This document shows, piece by piece, positions 36,617-45,160 of a stretch of 64,000 bases of DNA. The notes beneath the pieces are model-generated. The model saw only the letters and a list, made by a program, of their open reading frames with translations. It did no database searches and had not been told where the DNA came from. Position 1 is the first letter of the stretch; every line of letters begins with the position of its first letter. The position numbers were made by a program, and so were the translations under genes. This stretch comes from Octadecabacter algicola (GTDB lineage: Bacteria > Pseudomonadota > Alphaproteobacteria > Rhodobacterales > Rhodobacteraceae), in contig NZ_JAKGAR010000002.1 of the NCBI RefSeq assembly GCF_021532625.1, positions 682,001 through 746,000 of the forward strand, given 5' to 3'.

Positions 36617-37654
36617 TCACAGTGCTAGCCCAGTTTGCGCGTCAAACAAAATCATCGCTTCGGGTTTGATCGTCATACGGATCGGGCCGGCTGAGAGCGC
36701 GACGTCTTTGGCCACATGGATGGTGAAATCTTGCCCGTCGACTTGCCCGTGCAACAGCCGGTGTGCACCCAGTTCTTCGACGATGTCGACCGTGAACGGG
36801 ATTTCGCAATCGGGACCAATTTCTACATCCTCGGGACGGATGCCCATGGTGACAGGACCTATGATATTGTTGGACGCCAAAGCCATGTCGCCAACCATGA
36901 TGCGGCCATCGTGCCCTTGCGCGGCAATTAGGTTCATCGGTGGCGCGCCCATAAAGCTGGCCACAAAGGTGGATGCGGGTCTGTGATAAATTTCAGCGGG
37001 CGTGCCGATTTGTTCAATCTGGCCATTGTTCAGGACGATGATACGATCCGCCATTGTCATTGCCTCGACCTGATCATGGGTCACATAGATCGAGGTCACG
37101 CCTAAACGCCGTTGCAGGGCCTTAATTTCGATGCGCATCTGGTGGCGCAATTTGGCGTCCAGATTAGACAGGGGTTCGTCAAACAGGAATAACGCTGGAT
37201 CGCGGACCACAGCGCGCCCCATGGCAACACGCTGTCGCTGACCGCCGCTCAGCTGGCTCGGCTTACGATCCAGATAATCGGTGAGGTTGAGCATCTTGGC
37301 CGCTGCTTGCACCTTTGCCTCAATGTCGTGCGCGGCAATTTTGCGGTTCTTCAGCCCGTAACCGATATTTTTGCGCACGGTCATATGCGGGTAAAGAGCG
37401 TAGTTTTGGAATACCATTGCGATGTCGCGATCCGCGGGGTCGACGTGGTTCACATTGCGATCTCCGATGGACAGCGCGCCCTCGGAAATATCCTCGAGAC
37501 CGGCGACCATGCGCAGGAGGGTGGATTTGCCGCAACCAGACGGGCCGACCAGCACAACAAATTCACCATCGGTGATATCGAAACTGATGGGTTTAACGGC
37601 CTCAAAACCATTTGGGTAAACTTTGCGGATTTTGTTAAGCGAGACTTGCGCCAT
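36617..37654 (-). CDS. ugpC: UgpC, glycerol-3-phosphate ABC transporter ATPase
   Basis: This 345-residue ATPase of the MalK/UgpC group has Walker [10 protein letters not shown] near 37, a Q-loop in [13 protein letters not shown], the signature [14 protein letters not shown] near 135, Walker [13 protein letters not shown] and H-loop [17 protein letters not shown]-terminal TOBE-type regulatory domain follows from about 235. It is the last gene of ugpBAEC, 10 bp after ugpE. The substrate is taken from the binding protein, which is strongly UgpB-like. Confidence 0.92.
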   Translation of the reverse strand: MAQVSLNKIRKVYPNGFEAVKPISFDITDGEFVVLVGPSGCGKSTLLRMVAGLEDISEGALSIGDRNVNHVDPADRDIAMVFQNYALYPHMTVRKNIGYGLKNRKIAAHDIEAKVQAAAKMLNLTDYLDRKPSQLSGGQRQRVAMGRAVVRDPALFLFDEPLSNLDAKLRHQMRIEIKALQRRLGVTSIYVTHDQVEAMTMADRIIVLNNGQIEQIGTPAEIYHRPASTFVASFMGAPPMNLIAAQGHDGRIMVGDMALASNNIIGPVTMGIRPEDVEIGPDCEIPFTVDIVEELGAHRLLHGQVDGQDFTIHVAKDVALSAGPIRMTIKPEAMILFDAQTGLAL

Positions 37655-37664
37655 TTTATTCGTC

Positions 37665-38546
37665 CTATTTGTCGGATTCAGTCAGGCCCTTGACGAACCA
37701 GCTTTGGAAAATAATTACGACCAGCACAGGTGGCAGGATCGCGATCAGCGCCAGCATGTTGGCACGGCCATATTCGGGGATGCTTGTCCCCTCGAGATCT
37801 TGGGTAAGTTGCTTAATACCGCGCACGAGGGTGTACATACCTTCGTCTGTGGTCACCATTGTCGGCCAAAGATACTGGTTCCAACCGAACACAAACATTA
37901 TGATGAACATTGCAGCGATCATGGTTTGGGACAGCGGCACAAGGATGTCGATGAAGAATTTGACGGGGCCCGCGCCGTCGATGCGTGCGGCTTCGACCAA
38001 CTCCTCTGGGACGGAGCGGAAAAACTGTCGAAAGAAGAAGGTCGCTGTCGCAGAGGCGATCAGCGGAAGGATCAGGCCAGTGTAAGTGTTCAACAATCCA
38101 AGTCTTTGCGCAATCTCGTAAGAGGGCAGGATGCGAACTTCGAGTGGTAACAACAGCGTCGTAAAGATTAGCCAGAAAGCAAAGGTCGCAAAACGCAGGC
38201 GGAAGTAAACCAGCGCGTAGGCGGCCATCATCCCAATCACGATCTTACCCAAGGCAAAGCCGATCCCAAGGATCATTGAGTTAGCCAGCATCCGCAGACC
38301 GGTGTTTTCGCCCGAAAAACCGGATGCGGTGAACATGGCAGCGCGGAAGTTATCATCAAGCTGGTCGCCGATGATAAATTCAGGGCCATTGCGGATCGTT
38401 TCAAGGTCGGTCGTCGTTGTCGTTTGCAAAACCATCAGCAATGGCACCAGCATAAACTGGGCCCCAAGGATCAGGATCGAATGGTCCAGCACGCGGCCCC
38501 ATTTCAGGCGGCGTTTGGCGACGGGAATATGGGTGGTTTCGGTCAT
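37665..38546 (-). CDS. ugpE: UgpE, glycerol-3-phosphate transporter permease
   Basis: This 293-residue MalG-type permease has six predicted helices. The ATPase-docking EAA loop is [23 protein letters not shown], seen in part near 185. It sits 11 bp from ugpA and 10 bp from ugpC. A hydrophilic insert with the stretch [15 protein letters not shown] lies between helices 1 and 2, as in UgpE of other bacteria. Confidence 0.92.
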   Translation of the reverse strand: MTETTHIPVAKRRLKWGRVLDHSILILGAQFMLVPLLMVLQTTTTTDLETIRNGPEFIIGDQLDDNFRAAMFTASGFSGENTGLRMLANSMILGIGFALGKIVIGMMAAYALVYFRLRFATFAFWLIFTTLLLPLEVRILPSYEIAQRLGLLNTYTGLILPLIASATATFFFRQFFRSVPEELVEAARIDGAGPVKFFIDILVPLSQTMIAAMFIIMFVFGWNQYLWPTMVTTDEGMYTLVRGIKQLTQDLEGTSIPEYGRANMLALIAILPPVLVVIIFQSWFVKGLTESDK

Positions 38547-38557
38547 GATCCGGCCCC

Positions 38558-39439
38558 TTATGTATAGTGGATGCGGCGTTCGATCAGCCGGAACTGAAAG
38601 ATCGTCAGCGCAAGGACAAGCACCATCAGGATCACCGATTGCGCCGAGGAACCGCCGATGTCATTGCCACGGAAGCCGTCGACGTAAACCTTATAAACTA
38701 GGGTCATTGGGTTGTTGCCCGGCTCGCCTTTGACCAACACATCGACGACGCCAAAGGTGTCAAACAGTGCGTAGGTGATGTTAATGACCAACAGGAAAAA
38801 ACCGGTTGGTGCCAGCAGCGGGAATGTCACGTCCCAAAATCGACGAAAGGACGATTTGGCGTCGATCAAAGCGGCTTCGCGGACTGACTTGGGAATGGAT
38901 TGTAGGCCGGACAGAAAGAAGATGAAGTTGACGGGAACCTGTTTCCAGACCGAGACCAAAACCATGGCGGCGGCAGTATCTGCGAAATTGACACCTAGCT
39001 TGAAATCCCAGCCAACGGATTTGGCCAGTTCGGCCAGTGGGCCCCACGTTTGGTTCAACATCAGCAGCCCGATAAAGCCCGCTACGGGTGGCGCCACAGC
39101 ATAAACCCACATCAGTAAGGTGCGGTAGGTCTTTGCGCCGCGGATCACATTGTCGGCTTTGACGGCCAGCACCAGCGCCAATGCCAGCGAAAAGAACGTC
39201 ACGAGGATTGTGAACAGCAGGGTGAATTTTGCGATGCGGGCGTATTCGGAACTTTGCGCAAGATGGGTGTAATTGTCGAACCCCACGAAACTGGAACCGA
39301 ACCCGAATGGATCTTCCAGATAGAAAGACGACTGTACTGCATGGGCCGCGGGCCAGTAGAAAAACACGGCGATGATTACCAATTGCGGTAGTAGCAATAG
39401 AATAGGAAGCCACCGCGTGGTGAAGCCTGCTCGTTTCAT
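38558..39439 (-). CDS. ugpA: UgpA, glycerol-3-phosphate transporter permease
   Basis: This 293-residue MalF-type permease has six predicted helices and the docking loop SVREAALIDAKSSFRRFWD near 195. The N-terminus (WLPILLLLPQLVIIAVFFYWPAAHA) is the first helix and family-typical. The ugpB gene lies upstream across a 72-bp gap holding a GC hairpin, and ugpE follows after 11 bp. Confidence 0.92.
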   Translation of the reverse strand: MKRAGFTTRWLPILLLLPQLVIIAVFFYWPAAHAVQSSFYLEDPFGFGSSFVGFDNYTHLAQSSEYARIAKFTLLFTILVTFFSLALALVLAVKADNVIRGAKTYRTLLMWVYAVAPPVAGFIGLLMLNQTWGPLAELAKSVGWDFKLGVNFADTAAAMVLVSVWKQVPVNFIFFLSGLQSIPKSVREAALIDAKSSFRRFWDVTFPLLAPTGFFLLVINITYALFDTFGVVDVLVKGEPGNNPMTLVYKVYVDGFRGNDIGGSSAQSVILMVLVLALTIFQFRLIERRIHYT

Positions 39440-39466
39440 GATGTCCTCGGGGGTATTTGAAATGGG

Positions 39467-39492
39467 GGCGGCCGCACGTATGTGCGACCGCC
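39467..39492 (-). other. GC hairpin between ugpB and ugpA
   Basis: GGCGG and CGCAC (39467-39471, 39473-39477) pair with GTGCG and CCGCC (39482-39486, 39488-39492), with one C-A mismatch and a 4-base loop. It lies just after the ugpB stop with no T run. It is probably a 3' stabiliser or partial terminator favouring ugpB. Confidence 0.6.
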
Positions 39493-39511
39493 AAGGTCAA
39501 ACCGGAATGGT

Positions 39512-40816
39512 TTAGTTCTGTGTTTGCGCGAAACGCGTCAGAAGGCCATTCGCATCGGCTTCTATGATATCGAATGCGTCATCTACGGATGTTTCGCCTG
39601 TCAGGATGCGGCCGAATTCACGGTTCATTACGTCGCGGATTTGGACGTAAAACCCCATGCGGTAGCCGCGTGTGTTCTCGCTCGCGTCTAGGGACAATTG
39701 CAAGATCCCAGTTTCAGCAGCTGGGAAACGGTCATAGTGTCCGTCTGCTTTTGCCAGTTCGTAGGCTTCTTCGGTTACAGGAACATAACCAGTTTCACGG
39801 TGCCACATGTACTGCACCTCGGGAGAGGTCAGGTATTCAAAGAACGCAGCCGTGGCAGCATTTTCTTCGTCAGGTTGACCGGACATCGCGAACAATGCCG
39901 CGCCACCGATAAAGGTTTGCTTTGGCTCTGTTGTGACGGCCTCCCAATACGGCAGATACGTCGTCGAGAAATCGAAATCGAGGTCCAGTTGGGACAGCCC
40001 ACCGAATGAACCCGAAGACCCGAGCCAGATCGCAACTTCACCGTTTTCGAATGGCGTTTGGTTATCGTTCCAGCCTGTGCCGAACCATTCAAAGTAACCT
40101 GCGTCCTGCCATTCTGTGACCGCTGTGAAATGCGCCTTTAGCGGATCAACATTGACGAGGATTTCGGTGCCCTCAGCGCCGTCATAGCCGTTGTTGTTGG
40201 TCGCGAACGGCAGATCATTGCGAGACATAAAGTTCTCGACGAAGATCCACGGCAGGTGGGATTGGGACAGTGCAACGTAGCCCGCGTCTTTCAGTGCAGG
40301 TGCTGTGACCGTTTCGAACTCTTCCCAAGTGGCTGGCGGCGTAACGCCAGCCGCTTCTAGGGCCTGCATGTTGTAATACATGACTGGCGAGGATGAGTTG
40401 AACGGCATCCCAATCATCTTACCGTCGACGTCTGCGTAAAAATAACGAACGCCTGAAATGTAGTCTTCGATGTCGAAGCCCACGCCATTGGCTTCCAGTA
40501 GGTCTTGCACTGGAATGGTAGCACCTTCGGCTGCGATCACGGTGGCGGCACCGGCATCGAACACCTGCATGATGTTGGGCTGTTCACCCGCACGGAATGC
40601 GGCAATACCCGCCGTAAGGGTTTCTTCGTAGGTGCCTTTGAATACGGGCGTGATGGTGTAGTCGTCTTGACTTGCGTTAAATCCTTCGGCGATTTCATTG
40701 ACAGTCTCGCCAAGCGCGCCGCCCATGCCATGCCACCAAGTGATTTCGGTTTCGGCAAACGCCGTGCTTGCCAACATGCTAAGCACAGCAGCTGAGCTTA
40801 TCGCGATGTTCTTCAT
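39512..40816 (-). CDS. ugpB: UgpB, periplasmic glycerol-3-phosphate-binding protein
   Basis: This 434-residue binding protein starts with a Sec signal (MKNIAISSAAVLSMLASTAFA). The mature N-terminus, ITWWHGMGGALGETVNEIA, then GTYEETLTAGIAAFRAG and NIMQVFDAGAATVIAA, matches UgpB closely. The ATG at 40816 has GGAG 8 bases upstream; starts further upstream would precede the signal peptide and are rejected. It heads the ugpBAEC operon, which is usually under phosphate control. Two weak Pho-box-like repeats lie upstream. Confidence 0.92.
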   Translation of the reverse strand: MKNIAISSAAVLSMLASTAFAETEITWWHGMGGALGETVNEIAEGFNASQDDYTITPVFKGTYEETLTAGIAAFRAGEQPNIMQVFDAGAATVIAAEGATIPVQDLLEANGVGFDIEDYISGVRYFYADVDGKMIGMPFNSSSPVMYYNMQALEAAGVTPPATWEEFETVTAPALKDAGYVALSQSHLPWIFVENFMSRNDLPFATNNNGYDGAEGTEILVNVDPLKAHFTAVTEWQDAGYFEWFGTGWNDNQTPFENGEVAIWLGSSGSFGGLSQLDLDFDFSTTYLPYWEAVTTEPKQTFIGGAALFAMSGQPDEENAATAAFFEYLTSPEVQYMWHRETGYVPVTEEAYELAKADGHYDRFPAAETGILQLSLDASENTRGYRMGFYVQIRDVMNREFGRILTGETSVDDAFDIIEADANGLLTRFAQTQN

Positions 40817-41309
40817 GATCGTACTCCGGTGTGATGTCTTGCACGCCCCATGGCGCACATTATTTTTCGGGGCGTAAAGCGCTGCCCTGAAACGGAAAAT
40901 CTTCTTTGGTGAAATTTGGAATCCACCTGAAAGATATGCAGATCAGTCTGCACTTGGCGTGGGCTACGGGTGCGGCGTGACGGATTTGTGAAAAGTTCAT
41001 AGAGTTTTTGTAACAACGCTCAGGGCTGCGCGACTCTTCATGGTGCCGTTACTCAAATGTCATCGAAACGTCATAGAACCCATCAGAACAAACCAACTTT
41101 TCGAGACGGGCTGCACGAATTAACTCTCGATCACTGGCGCGCGAGATAAGTGCCAAGCCCACTGAAATGGCCTCGGCATACCCAACATAACTGTTCATCG
41201 GCGGGAGATCGTAGCCTGCACGCATGACATATCCGACAGCGTTTCCCCCCTTTGATGGGGGCCCTTTTCGAAATGTTGAAAGGGACGTGTTGGTTGGGCT
41301 TGTAATTTC
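40817..41309. promoter_or_regulatory. Divergent intergenic region with weak Pho-box-like repeats
   Basis: About 490 bases lie between ugpB and the next iron box. Two candidate PhoB half-site pairs with 11-bp spacing are visible. On the minus strand these are TTTCAC and CGTCAC (40977-40993), correctly oriented for ugpB. On the plus strand they are TGTCAT and CGTCAT (41058-41074). Two small stem structures (CCCCC/GGGGG at 41246-41261, CCCTTT/AAAGGG at 41262-41284) also occur. A 74-codon minus-strand frame at 41131-41355 has no ribosome site and is not accepted as a gene. Confidence 0.3.
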
Positions 41310-41326
41310 CGACAGTAATAGTCAGG
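41310..41326 (+). promoter_or_regulatory. IRO-like iron box A, upstream of the 41367 gene
   Basis: CGACAGTAATAGTCAGG lies 40 bp before the ATG of the unknown gene at 41367. It differs at only three positions from the box at 59778 and fits the shared pattern YGACWRWWWTARTCAGG found at three other iron promoters in this window. The core CGA-N9-TCA resembles the TGA-N9-TCA box of RirA. Confidence 0.65.
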
Positions 41327-41366
41327 TATGCGGGTGTGATAATAATTTTTTGCAAACAGGGCCCTC

Positions 41367-41789
41367 ATGATACGACTTCGACAGATTGAAATTCTAGAAG
41401 AGGTGTCGGAGCAACCCCACGATGTTGGGGCCATCGCATTTTTGAACCATCTTAGGTTCACCGCCATGAAATGTCGGGCGAAGCCCCAGACAGAATTGTT
41501 TCAAGCTTGTGCTTTGCTTCAGGTTTCCCGCACAGACAACCAAACTGCCCACTCAGAGGCATTGATGCGGTGTCTGGCTCAAGCTTTGGGGCAACCGGCA
41601 CGGCTCTTGGCACCGGGCGCAAAGGAAATGACGTTTGATGAGCAATGGCTGGTTCAGCTCGGAAAGGCTTGCGCCATTTCGGACGATCTAAGTCGGGCCT
41701 TTTTGCTTCGGTCCCGCGTTGCCCACGAAAACCGAAGATTGGTTGCCTTTCTGGTCACGAGAATAGTTGACTGTTTTTCCCTGAATTAG
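41367..41789 (+). CDS. Unknown small protein of a three-member local family
   Basis: This 140-residue, mostly helical, cytoplasmic protein has no domain I recognise. There is no signal peptide or membrane segment. It is judged real because a candidate iron box lies 40 bp upstream and codon use matches its neighbours. Its C-terminal pattern (MTFDEQWLVQLGKACAIS, then LSRAFLLR and LVAFLVTRIVD) resembles the two unknown proteins at 58674-59147 and 59147-59671. The stop codon lies inside the ICE-type box of dps. A role in iron physiology is inferred only from control sites and neighbours. Confidence 0.7.
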   Translation: MIRLRQIEILEEVSEQPHDVGAIAFLNHLRFTAMKCRAKPQTELFQACALLQVSRTDNQTAHSEALMRCLAQALGQPARLLAPGAKEMTFDEQWLVQLGKACAISDDLSRAFLLRSRVAHENRRLVAFLVTRIVDCFSLN

Positions 41790-41800
41790 AATTATTCTAA
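41786..41800. promoter_or_regulatory. ICE-type Irr box upstream of dps
   Basis: TTAGAATTATTCTAA is a perfect inverted repeat (TTAGAA-N3-TTCTAA), the form of the iron control element bound by Irr in alphaproteobacteria. It starts within the stop region of the upstream gene and lies 94 bp before the dps ATG. A second, partial TTCTAAA follows at 41812-41818. Confidence 0.75.
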
Positions 41801-41894
41801 AAACTCTTGCATTCTAAATTGCTGACGTTAATTTTGACGACAGCAAGCCAGTGACGTTGTCGCAAGCCAGCTTTTCATTCGCAGGAGTAAAGAG

Positions 41895-42365
41895 ATGACA
41901 CAGACCGCAGCAGCGCTGTCTACAGATGCAAAAAACGCCATTGTTGAAGCCCTCAACCAGTCCGTTGCCGAAACGGCGGTCGCAACGATGCTGGCGCAGA
42001 ATTTTCACTGGAACGTAACCGGCATGGGGTTCGGTCCCCTGCATGAGTTGTTCCAGAAGATGTACGAAGACCACTTCATTGCGCAAGATGATTTTGCTGA
42101 ACGGGTTAAGGCCCTTGATGCTCACGCCGAAGGAACGCTTGCGGGTATGTTGGCGCGCTCAAAGGTCAAAGAACATGACGGTCACGCCACGGATAAAGAA
42201 ATGATAAAGGCGATGCAGATCGCCCAGGAAACATTAGCGGCGACATTGGCCGGCGCGGGCGCGATTGCAGCGGATCATGGCGATACGCTAACCGAAGACC
42301 TTTGTATCGCACGCGGTCAAACGCACGAAAAATTTGCGTGGTTCTTGCGGGCCCATCTAAGCTAA
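41895..42365 (+). CDS. dps: Dps, ferritin-like DNA-protection and iron-storage protein
   Basis: This 156-residue Dps protein oxidises and stores iron using peroxide and protects DNA. The ferroxidase-site stretch NFHWNVTGMGFGPLHELFQ and the following YEDHFIAQDDFAER hold the conserved His, His, Asp and Glu residues. It has the normal Dps length. An AGGAGT site precedes the ATG. An ICE box upstream suggests control by Irr. A hairpin terminator follows at 42458 and overlaps the end of the convergent DUF1289 gene. Confidence 0.95.
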   Translation: MTQTAAALSTDAKNAIVEALNQSVAETAVATMLAQNFHWNVTGMGFGPLHELFQKMYEDHFIAQDDFAERVKALDAHAEGTLAGMLARSKVKEHDGHATDKEMIKAMQIAQETLAATLAGAGAIAADHGDTLTEDLCIARGQTHEKFAWFLRAHLS

Positions 42366-42457
42366 AACCGCTTCTTCGCGGTCATAAAGCAAAGGAAGCC
42401 ACCGAGCCAGCCAGCCACCTATGCGGTAGCAAGCAAGCCCGGCAGCCACCCAAGCGA

Positions 42458-42503
42458 GGTCAAGCCAAGCCCTGTATCGCGGCGACTGGCTTGACCTTTT
42501 TCT
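42458..42503. terminator. Terminator shared by convergent dps and DUF1289 genes
   Basis: GGTCAAGCCA (42458-42467) pairs perfectly with TGGCTTGACC (42487-42496) around a 19-base loop and is followed by TTTTT on the plus strand. It ends dps transcripts. The left arm also contains the stop codon of the convergent DUF1289 gene (42460-42462), so the hairpin covers that gene's last codons. Confidence 0.8.
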
Positions 42504-42717
42504 TTGTGCATTTCTTATTATATTTGGTTGGCCAATGGCTGTATTTTCCCAGTCTGTCCTGTTGTTGAATCAACATTTCAACAAAGGCTTCACGACTTTT
42601 GTTTTTCTTTAGCTCTTTGAACAAAGACTTTTGCTCTTTTGTCATAGAACACCCGAGACAATGGCCTTCTCGTTTGAACTTACACACATCAATGCAAGGG
42701 CTGGGCGTTTTAGGCAT
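42460..42717 (-). CDS. DUF1289-domain small cysteine protein
   Basis: This 85-residue protein has the DUF1289 signature near its N-terminus: PCIDVCKFKREGHCLGC, four cysteines that could bind a metal or cluster. The ATG at 42717 has AAGGA 8 bases upstream; a TTG seven codons earlier is the weaker alternative. The rest is lysine-rich (ELKKNKSREAF, KKCTKKKVKP). It follows hemP by 67 bp on the same strand, so it is probably the third gene of an iron-controlled operon. Function is unknown. Confidence 0.85.
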   Translation of the reverse strand: MPKTPSPCIDVCKFKREGHCLGCSMTKEQKSLFKELKKNKSREAFVEMLIQQQDRLGKYSHWPTKYNKKCTKKKVKPVAAIQGLA

Positions 42718-42784
42718 TCGGTTTTCCTTGCTTGGCAAGCAGCCGTATTGCCACTTGATGCTGGGTGTCAGGTCGCGGGGTAAG

Positions 42785-42949
42785 CTACTTGGTGAGGATC
42801 AACTTTCCCGCGCGCGTAATGCGCAGAAAATAAGATTGATCGCCCAAAACGATGCAGGCTGGACGCCCATCGGGCATCAACTCTTGCGCGTCATATGTTT
42901 TGGGGCGGGGGGCTTCGTTGACTACGGTCGGAACTGCGATGTCTGTCAT
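42785..42949 (-). CDS. hemP: HemP, haemin uptake protein
   Basis: This 54-residue protein was read directly from the sequence. Its C-terminal half (DGRPACIVLGDQSYFLRITR, then AGKLILTK) is the HemP family signature. HemP is tied to haem uptake and, in some proteobacteria, acts as an activator of the haem receptor gene. The ATG at 42949 overlaps the stop of the upstream small ORF (ATGA), so translation is coupled. The haem uptake genes hmuSTUV and the receptor lie 4-10 kb away on the same segment. Confidence 0.9.
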   Translation of the reverse strand: MTDIAVPTVVNEAPRPKTYDAQELMPDGRPACIVLGDQSYFLRITRAGKLILTK

Positions 42950-43107
42950 TGCAAACGTCCTTCGATCAAAAACCTGTCCAGTATAAGTTCGGCAAAGCCC
43001 GACGATGGCCCGCCTTCACCAAGCATGGTTTCAAGTACTTCGTTCTTGTCCAACATGGGCGCTTTCGCCGTTGGTTGAGTCGGTGGTTTCTGTGTTCGCC
43101 AGACCAT
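42946..43107 (-). CDS. Unknown 53-residue protein coupled to hemP
   Basis: This short gene starts MVWRTQKPPTQPTAKAP and ends AELILDRFLIEGRLQ. A strong AGGAGA ribosome site lies 7 bases before the ATG, and the stop overlaps the hemP start. It has a proline-rich start and a helical second half and resembles nothing I know. The coupling and the iron box at 43175 support a real product or a translated leader for hemP. Confidence 0.75.
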   Translation of the reverse strand: MVWRTQKPPTQPTAKAPMLDKNEVLETMLGEGGPSSGFAELILDRFLIEGRLQ

Positions 43108-43174
43108 GACGTATCTCCTGAGTGGTTCTGGTCTGGGCTCTCCAAGTAGGTTGGCTAGGACCGGCTTTAGATTA

Positions 43175-43191
43175 CCTGATTAAATTAGTCG
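43175..43191 (-). promoter_or_regulatory. IRO-like iron box B, divergent hemP / siderophore promoter
   Basis: Read on the minus strand, CGACTAATTTAATCAGG fits the four-site consensus YGACWRWWWTARTCAGG. It lies 67 bp before the small ORF-hemP operon and 121 bp before the siderophore-binding protein gene. It could control both. Confidence 0.7.
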
Positions 43192-43312
43192 GAAATGTAA
43201 AGCAAGGGGGCTTATCCCTCTGGACTTTGGAAAAATGCAGTTCTATTCACGGATCAATCTGCAAAGCCAACCATTTTGGTCAGCCATGCCTTCAATCAAA
43301 AGGATGACTGAT

Positions 43313-44200
43313 ATGTTTCGTGCATTGGCACTTTCCCTAACTGTTGTGACCGCACCCGCATTTGGGGAAACGGTAGAAATCGACACCTACACAGGTACTG
43401 CGGAGGTATCTGTCTTGCCTGATCGCATCGCAGTGTTTGATATTGCTGCGTTGGACACATTGGACGCGCTTGGCGTCGAAGTCGCGGGTGTTGTTTCGCC
43501 GCTGTTTGTTGACTATGTCACCGACACGGCAGAAGGCGCTGCAAGCGTCGGCACATTGTTTGAACCCGATTTCGAGGCGATAGCAGCGGGTGGATATGAT
43601 CTGTTGATCGCAGGTGGCCGATCATCACGCGTGGCGCCCGACCTGGCAGAAATCGCGCCGACAATCGACATGACAATTTGGGAAGATACCGTTGGTCAGG
43701 GCCTAGCGCGATTGAACGCATACGGTGAGATTTTCGGAAAGCAGACCGAAGCGGCCGTTTTGCTATCCGCATTTGAGCAGAACCTCGAAGCCGCGAAAGT
43801 AGCTATGGCCGACGAGGGCAGTGCACTTATCGTCATGACGAATGGACCAACCGTTTCGGCATATGGTGCCAATGGACGCTTTGGCTGGTTGCACACTGCG
43901 TTGGAAATCCCCGAAGCCGTCGAGGCCGTCGAAGAGGCGACCCACGGCGAAGCGATCAGCTTTGAATTTATCCGTGATGCCAACCCGGATGTATTGATCG
44001 TGATCGACCGTGCCGCCGCTATTGGCCAAGAAGGAGATGTAGCAGCTGTGACATTGGACAACGCTTTGGTTCACGAAACGGCCGCATGGGCGAACCACAA
44101 CGTGATCTACCTGAACAGTGCCAATGTCTACATTTCCAGCGGTGGCATTCAGTCTATGACACAGATCGTTAACCAGTTTGCGACGACGTTTGCGGACTAA
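43313..44200 (+). CDS. Siderophore ABC transporter substrate-binding protein (YclQ/FatB type)
   Basis: This 295-residue binding protein has a signal peptide (MFRALALSLTVVTAPAFG) and a helical-backbone fold. Marks are RIAVFDIAALDTLDALGVE near 37, DLLIAGGRSSRVAPDL near 95 and DANPDVLIVIDRAAAIG near 225. It has no lipobox cysteine and should be free in the periplasm. ATG 43313 is chosen for its AAGGA site 7 bases upstream; earlier in-frame starts lack one. The permease gene begins at the next base. YclQ/FatB relatives bind ferric catecholate or petrobactin-like siderophores. Confidence 0.88.
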   Translation: MFRALALSLTVVTAPAFGETVEIDTYTGTAEVSVLPDRIAVFDIAALDTLDALGVEVAGVVSPLFVDYVTDTAEGAASVGTLFEPDFEAIAAGGYDLLIAGGRSSRVAPDLAEIAPTIDMTIWEDTVGQGLARLNAYGEIFGKQTEAAVLLSAFEQNLEAAKVAMADEGSALIVMTNGPTVSAYGANGRFGWLHTALEIPEAVEAVEEATHGEAISFEFIRDANPDVLIVIDRAAAIGQEGDVAAVTLDNALVHETAAWANHNVIYLNSANVYISSGGIQSMTQIVNQFATTFAD

Positions 44201-45160
44201 ATGCCGATGACACGCTGGTATTGGGCGGGCGGTTTTGCGCTCGCCTTTTTGTCATTCATCTCGATTTTCGTGGGCGTGATTGATCTGTCTTTTGGCGATC
44301 TTTGGCGCGACCCCGAGGCATTACGCCTGATCGGGATTAGCCGGTTCCCACGTACGATCGCCGCCGTGATTGCGGGTGGAACGCTGGCCGTTGCTGGTTG
44401 TGTAATGCAAATGCTGGTGCGTAACAGGTTCGTAGAACCCATGACCGCTGGGACTGGGCAGGGCGCAGCATTGGGCATTTTGGTGGTAACCATTCTTACC
44501 CCGCAGGCTTCGATATTTCTAAAGATGAGTTTGGCCTCAGTGACGGCGCTGGTGACCAGTCTTGGGTTTCTTGCCATTGTCCGCCGTTTGCCACCAACCC
44601 AGCCACTGTTGGTTCCATTGATCGGCCTCGTCTATGGCGGGCTCATCGGGGCGGCAGTGGTTTTCGTTGCCTATCAGGCTGACCTGCTGCAGTTCATTTC
44701 TGTTTGGTTGAATGGTGAGTTTTCGGGCGTCCTGAGGGGACGATACGAGTTATTGTGGCTGGCGGCTGCAGGTGCCGCACTGACATATTTTGCAGCAGAT
44801 CAATTTGCAATCGTTGGGATGGGGCAGGCCGTAACCACGTCATTGGGCTTGAATTACAAACAGGTCGTTTTAGTTGGGCTAATCGCCATTTCATTGATAT
44901 CGGCGTTGACCGTCGTAACTGTCGGAATCATCCCGTTTGTAGGACTTGTAGTGCCCAATATTATCTCGCGGTTGTTTGGGGACAACCTGCGTCGGACCTT
45001 GCCATTGGTGGCGATGATGGGAGCTAGTTTGACGTTGGGTTCAGATATCGCAGGTCGCTTGATCCGTTTTCCGTTTGAGGTTCCCGTCGGCACAGTGTTG
45101 GGCGTTGTCGGCGCCGCTATCTTTCTTTGGTTGCTGTACCGGACACCACGATATGCGTAG
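44201..45160 (+). CDS. Siderophore ABC transporter permease 1 (FecCD family)
   Basis: This 319-residue permease has the FecCD/BtuC-type helix pattern. Marks are FPRTIAAVIAGGTLAVAGCVMQ near 48, GMGQAVTTSLGLNYKQ near 207 (the ATPase-docking region) and GIIPFVGLVVPNIISRLFGD near 245. It starts directly after the binding-protein stop; an ATG two codons in is an alternative. It overlaps the second permease by 8 bp. It would form a heterodimer with the next gene product. Confidence 0.9.
   Translation: MPMTRWYWAGGFALAFLSFISIFVGVIDLSFGDLWRDPEALRLIGISRFPRTIAAVIAGGTLAVAGCVMQMLVRNRFVEPMTAGTGQGAALGILVVTILTPQASIFLKMSLASVTALVTSLGFLAIVRRLPPTQPLLVPLIGLVYGGLIGAAVVFVAYQADLLQFISVWLNGEFSGVLRGRYELLWLAAAGAALTYFAADQFAIVGMGQAVTTSLGLNYKQVVLVGLIAISLISALTVVTVGIIPFVGLVVPNIISRLFGDNLRRTLPLVAMMGASLTLGSDIAGRLIRFPFEVPVGTVLGVVGAAIFLWLLYRTPRYA

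Noticed and set aside
40977-41074. Strong Pho box for ugp
   Set aside because: The half-site pairs are degenerate and one is on the wrong strand; only reported as weak candidates.
41131-41355. 74-codon minus-strand frame with CxxC-like cysteines (CRICHAC, LCWVCRG)
   Set aside because: No ribosome site and no family match. It overlaps iron box A and hairpins of the plus-strand promoter, so coding is unlikely.
42380-42450. Repeated AGCCACC units between dps and its terminator
   Set aside because: The copies are few, short and irregular; no tandem array, CRISPR or known repeat family can be supported.
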